Shown one piece after another: positions 48,641 through 59,364 of a DNA stretch of 64,000 bases (position 1 is the first letter of the stretch; each line of letters opens with the position of its first letter). The notes under the pieces are model-generated. The model saw only the letters and a list, made by a program, of their open reading frames with translations, ran no database searches and was not told the DNA's origin. The position numbers and the translations under genes were made by a program. The stretch comes from Colocasia esculenta (lineage: Eukaryota; Streptophyta; Magnoliopsida; Alismatales; Araceae): assembly GCA_014218235.1 (NCBI GenBank), contig CM024760.1, positions 9,900,049-9,964,048 of the forward strand. Reading direction: 5' to 3'.

Positions 48641-49639
48641 GGGTTAGTCTTTCCGAGCACTCATCTTCTAGAATTTTGTTGCCTATGCAAGTTGTTCGAT
48701 CTCCATACTAGTTGTGAGGTAGTGATTGTGCATGGCAAGGACTAGGGAGACCTCTATCCACTAGCGGAGTGATAACTTAAGTCCCCCTCTGAGGCATAGC
48801 CAACAAGCTGCTCTCTAGAGTAGACCAATGGGCTAACTGCTTGGGGTTGATCGTGTTGTGCTGCTACATAGAGATGGAGATGTTGAGAACTTGTTGAAAT
48901 CAATGTTATTCAACTACATGGGGATGGTGATGTTGAGTGTCTACTGAAATCAATGGGAGCATCTATTTAGGGAGGTAATTCACTTGCTTATTCTCTATCT
49001 TAGAGCTTAATTGTGCAAATCAGATTCTGTCTAGTGTTTATATGTGTGGTCTCAGTGCCAAGGCACTGAGTGGAATTTCTGCATTCTCTGTGTGTGTGGA
49101 TTAAGAATTTGTGTGTGTGTTGTAATCCTTTTTGAGAGTTAGTGTGTAGTTAGGTCCCACTCTTGTGGGGGGTGGACATAGGTTGCACTTTGTGTAACCA
49201 AACCACTTAAAAATTCTTGATCTTCTTGATATATTTGTGTAATTCCTCTCTCTCCTCTACCTCCACTCTTCAAGAAGTTTTTCTTGCTCACCTCGATCAT
49301 ATCATCATTGTGATTAACTTTCTAAAAGAAGAAATATAAAAACTCATTTGAGTTTAATGTATATTAGTTCTGTCTTGTGAATTATGATCTACTCTATCAC
49401 TTTGATCCTTGCTTCTTTGAATCATCAAAGTTGCGACTATTTTCTCTCAAATTTGCTCCGATTGAATAGCTTCTGTGTTGAAAAAGTTTTTAAGTAAGCC
49501 AACCAATTCACCCCCTTCTTGGTTGCCATTTTTGTTTGACTTCAATTGATATTGGCTCCATATTTCAGTAACCTTGCGATCAAAAGGGTGATCCGTGCAA
49601 ATGACAAACATGGGACTTCTGCTTGAGGATCATTCCATT

Positions 49640-50880
49640 CACCTTTGATGGTACAAATTATTCATATTGGAAAAATAAAATGCATGTCTTTTTAAGAGCA
49701 CAAGATTATGAGGTTTAAAAAGTTGTTGAGAAATGTCCATATTAACTGCCTAAAAAGAAATAGAACAAGACAGAGGAACAAATTAGAAAATCAACTGTGA
49801 ATTTTAATGCCATGAATATGATGCAATGTGCAATTCATCCAACTGAGTTTTCTCGTGCTTCTATGTGTTGAGCTGCTAATTAAGAAATATGGGACTAATT
49901 GAAACTCATCTACAAAGATAATTCTAAAGTAAGAGAGATAAAGACCAATCTATTAGTCCATCACTATGAACTATTCAAGATGGACCAGAAAAAACCATTT
50001 TAGAAATGTTTACAAAGTTCACCTGGATCACCAATGAACTGAAGACACTTGATAGAGAGTATTCAAATTTTGAATTAGTAAGGAAAATACTCAGACCTCT
50101 TCGCCCATCATGGGATACAAAAGCCATAGTCATTAAAGATTCCAAAATTTTGATTACTCATTCTTTGGATGAATTAATTGATCGCCTATGGCATACCAAT
50201 TTAATATGAAAAGAAATGAAGATGAAATTAAGAAGAAGAAAACTATTGCTTTAAAAGCTAACACATATGTTAAGGAATCAAGCGAAGAAGAAGAAGACAT
50301 TGCTCCAAGTGAGGACGAAGAAGATTTAGATATCGCACAATAGGTAAGAAATTTTTTGAGAAATAAGAAAAAGATTCCTTTAACTTTCAAAAGAATGATC
50401 ATAAAAGCTCCTATAAATAATATTGTGATAGATAAAAAAGATGAGGTGATATGTTTTTTTAACAAGGGGTACAAGGAAGGGGAATAGGGGGATGATTGCT
50501 ATGGTTCAAGAAAATGCACTACAAATCTCCCAAAAAGCACCCCCGAGAGATGTTGAGAGGTATCTACACATGCACCCTCCAAATATATGGTAGAGTGGAG
50601 CTCGTAGTCAGACCACCCCACTAGGGGCGAGAAAAATCAGGGGGCCATACCTCTGCCAAGAAATGACAGAGCAGGGCTTGAATCTGAGTGGCCTCTGCCC
50701 AAGGCAAATGCCCTATCCATTGCGACACTACCGCACATACAAGATAATGTGATATGTTATGAGTGTAAAAAACCTAGACATATGAGAGGAGAGTGTTTAG
50801 AACTTCTGAAAAAAGTTAAAAAAAGAAAGGATTAGAAATCAGATGATCTGAAAGAATTGACAGAAGACCTATAAGGAGGA
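49640..50880 (+). pseudogene. Copia gag of element D, split by a SINE
   Basis: FDGTNYSYWKNKMHVFL near 49650 and FTWITNELKTLDREYSNFE at 50015-50075 fit the copia gag (UBN2) family. The zinc knuckle (ICYECKKP..HMRGEC) lies near 50752-50800, just after the inserted SINE. Stops (for example after DYEV near 49710) make it dead. Confidence 0.8.
50454..50742 (-). mobile_element. tRNA-derived SINE inserted in copia gag
   Basis: The 289-bp minus-strand element begins near GTGCGGTAGTGTCGCAATGG (box A-like) and has a box B-like AGATTCAAGCCC about 35 bases on. It ends in an A run at 50460-50454. A 14-bp imperfect target duplication (gatgaggtgatatg at 50440-50453, gataatgtgatatg at 50743-50756) flanks it. 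tRNA-like head, A tail and long duplication together indicate a SINE mobilised by LINE machinery. Confidence 0.82.
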
Positions 50881-51589
50881 TGGCTATGAGGTCTATTACT
50901 CAATCTCTTCTTAATTGTTGAAATTTGTATATATTTCCTTACATAAAAATTACAAAAAAATTTTGAGGTGCAAAAATAAAAATCTCAAAAAGAAAATTAA
51001 AGATCTTGCTTCTAATAAAACTATAGTTAATAAGCGTAAAGAATTTGAAGAAGTGAATGAAAATCTAAAATAGGAAATAAAATTAATTTGTCTAATGAGA
51101 TCTCTATTTTGACAAAGAAGAATTTAGATGCTGAAAATAAAGTAAGTGAACTAATAATAAAATTAGAGGATATCAATTGAACCCTTTCAAAGTTTGTTCA
51201 AGGTAGAAAAATCTAAATAACTTGTTAGAAATGAAAGTTTAGTTTAAGAAAGAGGGATTAGGATATATTCCTACAAATAAAAAGAATTTTGAGCAAAAAA
51301 TACAAACTTCTTTCATGCATTACAATAATCATCTCTTTATTAAAAGCATATGTTCAAGAAATCAGCAAAACCCATAAGGAAGAAAAATCCTTGTTTATTA
51401 TTACTGTGCAAAATATTGTCACATTATGTCAAACTGTTGGTTTTAAGAAGTTGCATCTAGATTGAGATATGTTCAGATTGAGAAAATTGTATTACATGAT
51501 TGTACTAATAGAAAAGGACCCAATAAGTTGGGGTATCTAAAATCATTGTATGAGTACCCTATTACAGGTTTGCTTCAAGGTAAAAGAAA

Positions 51590-53340
51590 ATAAGTGGTTC
51601 TTGGATAGCGAGTGTCTAAGACACATGACGAGGGACAGAAGCAAGTTTTTAAAACTACAAGAAAAATATAGAGATATATATGATCACATTTGAAGGTAAA
51701 GACAAGAGTAAAATCATAGAAATTGAAAGCATAAGTAGGGATCACTCAATTGAGAATGTGTTGTTAGTTAGAGGTCTGAAATATAATCTTCTTAGTATAA
51801 GTTAGTTGTGTGACAAAAATTACAAGGTAATTTTAGAAGCCTATCATTGTGTTGTAGTTGATAATAACTCAAATGAAATAGAATTTGTTGGTGAAAGATG
51901 TAATAATGTGCGTACAATTGTTTTGAGTAAAATTTCACATGATGATCTATATCTTGTTGCTAATAATATGAAAAATACATGGTTATGACACATTAGGATA
52001 GGTCATACTAGTTTTGGAGTAATTTCCAAGCATGCTTAATATTACCTCGTCAAGGGGTTACCAAGCTGTGAAACATGTGCTAGAAGTTAACAAACTAGAG
52101 TGTCATGTAAGAATAAAATATTTTTTCTTTCAGTCAACTATTAGAACCACTACATATTAATTTGTTTGGTCCTATTGGAGTTGAGTTTAGGTGGTAAGTT
52201 ATATAGATTTGTCATACTAGATGATTTTTTTAGATTTACTTAGATATTATTTCTATCAAATAAGAGTGGTGTATTGACAAAGTTTAAGGTCTTTTGCAAA
52301 AAAATTCAGAATGAGAATAGATATTTCATCACTGCAATCTTGAGTGACCATTGTAGAGAATTTGAAAATATAGAGTTTGATGGCTTTTGAAGAGAACAAA
52401 GAGCCACAATTTTTCTTGTTCGAAAACTTCTCAACAAAATAATGTGTTTGAAAGAAAGAATTGGACCCTAATTGAAATGACCAGAACAATGTTGAATGAG
52501 AACAATCTTCCAAAATACTTCTAGACAGAAGCATTGAATACACCATATATTCTAAATAGAGCCAGGGTAAGAAGCCCAATATCTCCCACTTCAAATCATT
52601 TGGATTTATATGTTATATTTTAAGTAATAGAAAAATTTGATGAAAAAAAATGACAAAGGCAATTTTTGGCATATCCGTTGAATTTTAGAGCTTACAAGAT
52701 TTTTAATCAAAAGAACTTTATTTATAGAAGAAAATCTACATGTACTCTTTGATGAATATGAATCGAAATTGATTAGATAAATTGATCTACTTATGGATGT
52801 AGAAAACTTCAAGAAAGCAAGTCAAAGCAAGCCCAAAAAAGATGAAATCAATCATCCCTCCAAGACAAGAGAATCTACTGAAGATCCAAGTCTAGAAGAT
52901 TTGCAAGAGAATAATGAATAGCACCAAGAGCCACCAATAAGATGGAGATTTTTAAAAGATTATCAGTGCAAAACATAATTGATAATTTAAGTGATGGTAC
53001 GAGAACTAGATCATCTTTAAGACAAATTTTACACGAGGATTTTATTGCATTGATTTCACAAATTGAGCTTAATATGGTAGATGAAACGAAATGTTAAAAG
53101 ATAAATATTTATGGATAATAGTTATGTATGAAGAGCTTAATTAATTTGAGAGGAATAACATCTGGATCTTTATACATGTTCCTAAGGACCATCCAGTATT
53201 TAACACTCAATGAGTGTTCATGAATAAGATGAATAAAATATGATTGATATTTTGAAATAAGACTAGGTTAGTTGAATAACAGTAAAATCAAGAGAAATGA
53301 ATAGACTGAGGATTCTTTTGCTCACATAACTAGGATTGAA
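51590..53340 (+). pseudogene. Copia protease-integrase-RT remnant of element D
   Basis: Protease-like WFLDSECLRHMT lies near 51600 (the family has an aspartate in WxLDSG). The pre-integrase region near 51930-52060 has HDDLYLV and KGLPSCETC. Integrase fragments at 52200-52640 are stop-ridden. The integrase-to-RT linker has FLIKRTLFIEENLHVLFDE near 52700-52750. The RT start (EELN.FERNN, HVPKDHPV, FAHITRIEA) runs to 53340. AT-rich and old. Confidence 0.78.
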
Positions 53341-54054
53341 GCTTACCACCACTACAAGAAAATGCGGGATTTCTGAAGGAAATAATCCGTCGGAAATCCG
53401 ACGGCATTCCGTCGGAAACTGATCCTTCCGACAGATTTCCGTCTGAAGCTAGTCGGAAATGGTCCGTCGGAAATTGTTGGTCAGAAATTACCGACAGAAG
53501 ATAATTACGTCGGCAATCCGTCGGAAAACGCCGACGGACTAATCCGTCGGCAATACTGTCAGAAATACTGTCAGTATTTACCGACCGAAAATCCGTCGGT
53601 AAATCAATAAACCCGTCGAAAACTACCGTCAGAACCATAGACGGAATTACCGACCGATGTTTTCCGTCGGTAATTTAGAATTTCCGATGGAAATTGATCC
53701 GTCGAAAAATTCGTCGGAATGTGCTGTATATATATATTTTTAAATTGACAAATAAAAAAGATTTTTCAAACCTGCTACAATATTCATAAATTTCACAAAT
53801 ACTCACGATCAACATAAAATACAATAAATATAAAACCATACAAAATAATAAATATAAAAAGTCAAGACAGATCTGCTGGATCGTCTGCTGTCCCTGCCTC
53901 GTCATTGTCAGGTGCCGGAGGTGGATCCTATATTAAAAAAAAATAATATGAGAAACATTAATCATAATTAAAAGACATATATTATTTTCAAAAAATAAAT
54001 TTATAATATGTGAATATTTCTCAAGTTTAATTAGATACTATTTTTAGATCCATC

Positions 54055-56100
54055 GTTTCTTGGGTGTTTTTAGATACGTCATTTCAATGCCCAACCCAAT
54101 CCGGAGATTTAAATTGGATTCCGTCAGTTCTCACACGTCACTTTAACCCACCCGGTCGTGTCGGAGAAAACGATACGCCGATCCGATCCCTATTTGGGAG
54201 TTTGCACCCTCGGGTTGTGTGTTTTGACCCTTTATATATACTTGGATATTTTTTAGATCCGTCATTTCAATGCACAACCCAATCCGGAGATCTAAATTGG
54301 ATTCTGTCAGTTCCCACACGTCGCTTTAACCCATCCGGTCGTGTCGGAGAAAACGACACGCCGATTCGATCCCTATTTGGGATTTTGGACCCCCGGGTTG
54401 TGTGTTTTGACCCTTTATATATACTTTGGTGTTTTTTAGATCCGTCATTTCAATGTCCAACTCAATCCGGAGATCCAAATTGGATTCTGTCAGTTCCCAC
54501 ACGTCACTTTAACCCACCCGGTCGTGTCGGAGAAAACGGCACGCCGATTCGATCCCTATTTGGGAGTTTGGACCCCCGGGTTGTGTGTTTTGACGCTTTA
54601 TATATACTTGGGTGTTTTTTAGATCCGTCATTTCAATGCCCAACCCAATCCGGAGATCCAAATTAGATTCCGTCAATTCCCACACGTCACTTTAACCCAC
54701 CCGGTCGTGTCAGAGAAAACAACACGCCGATCCGATCCCTATTTGGGAGTTTGCACCCCCGGGTTGTGTGTTTTGACCCTTTATATATACTTGGGTATTT
54801 TTTAGATCCGTCATTTCAATGCCCAACCCAATCCGGAGATCCAAATTGGATTCCGTCACTTCCCACACATCACTTTAACCCACCCGGTCGTGTCGGAGAA
54901 AATGGCAAGCCAATCCGATCCCTATTTGGGAGTTTGCACCCCCGGGTTGTATGTTTTGACCCTTTATATATACTTGGGTGTTTATTAGATCCGTCATTTC
55001 AATGCCCAACCCAATCCGGGGATCCAAATTGGATTCCGTCAGTTCCCACACGTCACTTTAACCCACCCGGTCGTGTCGAAGAAAACGACAAGTCGATCCG
55101 ATCCCTATTTGGGAGTTTAGTCCCCCTGGGTTGTGTGTTTTGACCCTTTATATATACTTGGGTGTTTTTTAGATCCGTCATTTCAATGCCCAACCCAATC
55201 CGGAGATCCAAATTGGATTCCGTCAGTTCCTACACGTCACTTTAACCTACCCTGTCGTGCCAGAGAAAACGACATGCCGATCCGATCCCTATTTGGGAGT
55301 TTGGACCCCCGGGTTGTGTGTTTTGACCCTTTATATATACTTGGGTGTTTTTTAGATCCGTCATTTCAATGCCCAACCCAATCCGGAGATCCAAATTGGA
55401 TTCCGTCAGTTCCCACACGTCACTTTAACCCACCCGGTCGTGTCGGAGAAAACGGCACGCCGATCCGATCCCTATTTGGGAGTTTGGACCCCCGGGTTTT
55501 GTGTTTTGACCCTTTATATATACTTGGGTGTTTTTTAGATCCGTCATTTCAATGCCCAACCCAATCCGGAGATCCAAATTGGATTCCGTCAGTTCCCACA
55601 CGTCACTTTAACCCACTCGGTCGTGTCGGAGAAAACGACACGTCGATCTGATCCCTAATTGGGAGTTTGGACCCCCGGGTTGTGTGTTTTGACCCATTAT
55701 ATATACTTGGGTGTTTTTTAGATCCGTCATTTCAATGCCCACCCAATCCGGAGATCCAAATTAGATTCCGTCAGTTCCCACACGTCACTTTAACCCACCT
55801 GATCGTGTCGGAGAAAACGGCATGCCGATCCGATCCCTATTTGAGATTTTGGACCCCCGGGTTGTGTGTTTTTACCCTTTATATATACTTGGGTGTTTTT
55901 TAGATCCGTCATTTCAATGCCCAACCCAATCCGGAGATCCAAATTGGATTCCGTCAGTTCCCACACGTCACTTTAACTCACCCGATCGAGTCGGAGGAAA
56001 CGGCACGCCGATCAGATCCCTATTTGGGATTTTGGACCCCCGGGTTGTGTGTTTTAACCCTTTATATGTAATTTGTTGTTTTTTAGATCCTTCAATTGAA
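54055..56100. repeat. 183-bp tandem array, block 1 (about 11 units)
   Basis: Units begin AGATCCGTCATTTCAATG at 54072, 54255, 54438, 54621, 54804, 54987, 55171, 55354, 55537, 55720, 55902 and 56085, so the period is 183 with two one-base slips. Units are highly alike by eye. One + frame is open through most units (61 codons per unit), but see the rejected list. It lies in an intron of the CACTA gene. Confidence 0.95.
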
Positions 56101-56430
56101 CGCCCGACCCAATCCTAAGTATATGAAATTAATACTAATACTGACCTGAGCTGCTGGTTGTGTGGGGCGTACTCCCTGCATTATTGAGATGAACTGCTGA
56201 ACCATATCGCTGAACTGCGTCTGTAGCTCTACCCGCTGCGTCTGTAGTTGTACCCGCTGCGTCTTTAGCTCTGCACGTAGCTCCTCCCGAATGATGCCTC
56301 TAATGTCCTCTACACTACTGACGGGCGGCGCAGAAGATGAACTCGCGTGTGCCGGGGGAGCGATCGAACTGGCATATGAGGACAACACTCGATGAGTATC
56401 CAGGCTGTCCCCAACGCCGTACACTCAACC
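56100..56430 (-). pseudogene. Duplicated exon fragment of the CACTA transposase-like gene
   Basis: This copies the end of the exon at 58792-58449: the same Ser/Ala stretch, SVEDIRGIIREELRAEL and the same splice donor (exon end 56146). It is truncated at about 56430, where it joins repeat block 2, and it has an extra internal repeat of the Gln/Arg-rich segment (RVQLQTQ-like). A duplication of array plus exon explains it. Confidence 0.85.
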
Positions 56431-58400
56431 CTTTCTCACGTCACTTTAACCCACCCGATCGTGTCGGAGAAAACGACATGCCGGTCCGATCCCTATTTGG
56501 GATTTTGGACCCCCGGGTTATGTGTTTTGACCCTTTATATATACTTGGGTGTTTTTTAGATCCGTCATTTCAATGGCCAACCCAATCCGGAGATCTAAAT
56601 TGGATTCCGTTAGTTCCCACACGTCGCTTTAACCCACCCGGTCGTGTCGGAGAAAACGGCACGCCGATCCGATCCCTATTTGGGATTTTGGACCCCAGGG
56701 TTGTGTGTTTTGACCCTATATATATACTTGTGTGTTTTTTAGATCCGTCATTTCAATGTCCAACCCAATCCGGAGATCCAAATTGGATTCCGTCAGTTCC
56801 CACACCTCACTTTAACCCACCCGGTCGTGTCGGAGAAAACGGAGCGCTGATCCGATCCCTATTTGGGAGTTTGGACCATCAGGTTGTGTGTTTTGACCCT
56901 TTATATATACTTGAGTGTTTTTTAGATCCGTCATTTCAATGCGCAACCCAATCCGGAGATCCAAATTAGATTCTGTCAGTTCTCACACGTCACTTTAACC
57001 CACCCGGTTCTGTCGGAGAAAACGGCACGCCGATCCGATCCCTATTTGGGAGTTTGGACTGTCGGGTTTGTGTGTTTTGACCCTTTATATATACTTGGGT
57101 ATTTTTTAGATCCGTCATTTCAATGCCCAACCCAATCTGGAGATCCAAATTGTATTCCGTCAGTTCCCACACGTCACTTTAACCCACCCGGTCGTGTCGG
57201 AGAAAACGGCACGCCGATCCGATCCCTATTTGGGATTTTGGATTCCCGGGTTCTGTGTTTTGACCCTTTATATATACTTGGGTGTTTTTTAGATCCGTCA
57301 TTTCAATGCCCAACCCAATCTGGAGATCCAAATTGGATTCCGTCAGTTCCCACACGTCACTTTAACCCACCCGGTCGTGTCGAAGAAAACGGCACGCCGA
57401 TCCGATCCCTATTTGGGAGTTTGAACCCCCGGGTTGTGTGTTTTGACCCTTTATATATACTTGGGTGTTTTTTAGATCCGTCATTTCAATGCCCAAGCCA
57501 ATCCGGAAATCCAAATTGGATTCCGTCAGTTCCCACACGTCACTTTAACCCACCCGGTCGTGTCGGAGAAAACGGCACGCCGATCCGATCCCTATTTGGG
57601 AGTTTGGACCCCCGGGTTGTGTGTTTTGACCCTTTATATATACTTGGGTGTTTTTTAGATCCGTCATTTCAATGCCCAACCCAATCCGGAGATCCAAATT
57701 GGATTCCGTCAGTTCCCACACGTCACTTTAACCCACCCGGTCGTGTCGGAGAAAACGGCACGTCGATCCGATCCCTATTTGGGAGTTTGGACCCCCGGGT
57801 TGTGTGTTTTGACCCTTTATATATACTTTGGTATTTTTTAGATCCGTCATTTCAATGCCCAACTCAATCCGGAGATCCAAATTGGATTCCGTCAGTCCCA
57901 CGCGTCACTTTAACCCACCCGGTCGTGTCGAAGAAAACGGCACGCCGATCCGATCCCTATTTGGAAGTTTGGACCCCCAGGTTGTGTGTTTTGACCCTTT
58001 ATATATACTTGGATGTTTTTTAGATCCGTCATTTCAATGCCCAACCCAATCCGGAGATCCAAATTGGATTCCGTCAGTTCCCACACGTCACTTTAACCCA
58101 CCCGGTCGTGTCGGAGAAAACGGCATGCCGATCCGATCCCTATTTGGGATTTTGGACCCCCGGGTTGTGTGTTTTGACCCTTTATATATACTTGGGTGTT
58201 TTTTAGATCCGTCATTTCAATGCCCAACCCAATCCGGAGATCCAAATTGGATTCCGTCAGTTCCCACACGTCACTTTAACCCACCCGGTTGAGTCGGAGA
58301 AAACGGCACACCGATCAGATCCCTATTTGGGATTTTGGACCCCCGGGTTGTGTGTTTTAACCCTTTATATGTAATTTGTTGTTTTTTAGATCTGTCAATT
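56431..58400. repeat. 183-bp tandem array, block 2 (about 10.7 units)
   Basis: Starts mid-unit, then units at 56558, 56741, 56924, 57108, 57291, 57474, 57657, 57840, 58022, 58205 and 58388. It ends with the same variant last unit (CCCTTTATATGTAATTTG) as block 1 and the same junction into the exon, so the two blocks descend from one duplication. Confidence 0.95.
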
Positions 58401-59364
58401 GAACGCCCGACCCAATCCTAAGTATATGAAATTACTACTAATACTGACCTGAGCTGCTGGCTGTGTGGGGCGTACTCCCTGCATTATTGAGATGAACTGC
58501 TGAACCATATCGCTGAACTGCGTCTGTAGCTCTGCACGTAGCTCCTCCCGAATGATGCCTCTAATGTCCTCTACACTACTGACGGGCGGTGCAGAAGATG
58601 AACTCGCGTGTGCCGGGGGAGCGATCGAACTGGCATATGAGGACAACACTCGATGAGTATCCAGGCTGTCCTCAAAGCCGTACACTCGACCCTTCCTCGG
58701 CACTCCCGCTGCTTCGACCAAGCGTCCGCATCCAAATCTGGCTGGGGAGTGCCCTCTGCGTAGCGCTCCGCCATCGTCTTGTCGTACGTCTCCTGTAAAA
58801 TAATTTAAAACTAAATTATTGAAAATAAATTAGTTTAATATCATAATTGAATTCATAATTTAAAACTTGACTTACAGCAATCATGCGGGCACTCTCAGTA
58901 ACATAGTCATCTGTCCCCTTCCGCTTATGAGTCCGGTCAAATAACTCGCGGAAAGTAGGGGCACGCTCCAGGTCGTGATGCTTAAAATTCAACAAAATTA
59001 GTTAGTTTCACAATAATAATCCATATGTATATATGAATCGAACAATAAAATACTTACCAATTTTTTACTATGGGTCGGATAAGATACGGACCCACTAGTA
59101 TGCACATTCTTCTCCGGTTGAGTTGCTCTGTTGCGTATTGCCGCCTGTGACCGCTGGCCCAACGCTCGCAAAGGGACTCCCAATAGTCCCTCCGCAGCCA
59201 AACAGGGATATTTCCGACGGATATTTCCGACGGACATATTTCGGTCGGAACTTCCGACCTATTTTCCGACGGATATTTTTAGTCGGAATATCCGTCGGAA
59301 TTACCGACGGAAAATAATCCGTCGGAAACATCCGTCGGTAATCCCGCAATTTCTTGTAGTGCAC

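Larger units (their letters stand above)
48872..53340 (+). mobile_element. Ty1/copia retrotransposon D, decayed, 3' part missing
   Basis: The order gag, protease, integrase, RT marks copia. A putative 5' LTR runs from about 48872 (TGTTGAG) to about 49541, ending with the CAATTCACCCCCTTCTTGG block common in plant copia LTRs. A worn primer-binding site follows (about 49545-49562; tRNA-Met type expected). Later domains carry many stops and shifts. RT stops after its first motifs at 53340, where the CACTA element begins; RT does not clearly resume after 59361, so the 3' half is gone. Confidence 0.78.
53862..59215 (-). pseudogene. CACTA transposase-like gene (Transposase_24 / Ptta-En-Spm family), truncated
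   Basis: Four exons are visible. The first is partial, about 59215-59058 (NRATQPEKNVHTSGSVSYPT). Then 58980-58876 (APTFRELFDRTHKRKGTDDY), 58792-58449 (AERYAEGTPQPDLDADAW, then a coiled Gln-rich stretch) and a short acidic last exon, 53927-53862, ending in TGA. Splice sites are GT-AG and phases agree, supporting one gene. This matches the plant En/Spm protein family that binds element ends. It is broken: the N-terminal half is missing, the first exon changes frame, and a one-base loss after DADAW shifts frame at about 58718. The last intron (58448-53928) is about 4.5 kb and holds the 183-bp arrays. Confidence 0.8.
53350..59361 (-). mobile_element. CACTA (En/Spm) transposon, 6012 bp, non-autonomous
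   Basis: Ends are CACTACAAGAAAATGCGGGA at 53350 and, on the other strand, CACTACAAGAAATTGCGGGA from 59361. A 3-bp target duplication CAC lies at 53347-53349 and 59362-59364. CACTA ends and a 3-bp duplication define the superfamily. Subterminal regions (53370-53730 and 59205-59350) are packed with TCCGTCGGAAAT-like motifs in both orientations, expected transposase-binding repeats. The interior has a 5'-truncated transposase-like gene on the minus strand and two large 183-bp repeat blocks. No catalytic (TNPD/transposase_21) gene was seen, so it depends on another element. Confidence 0.95.

Noticed and set aside
54064..58292. Long + strand frames across the 183-bp array, up to 325 codons, as a repeat protein gene
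   Set aside because: The unit is 183 bp (3 x 61) and by chance has no stop in one frame, so any homogenised array stays open. The frame is broken wherever a unit is 182 or 184 bp, there is no consistent start, and the array lies in an intron of a gene on the other strand.
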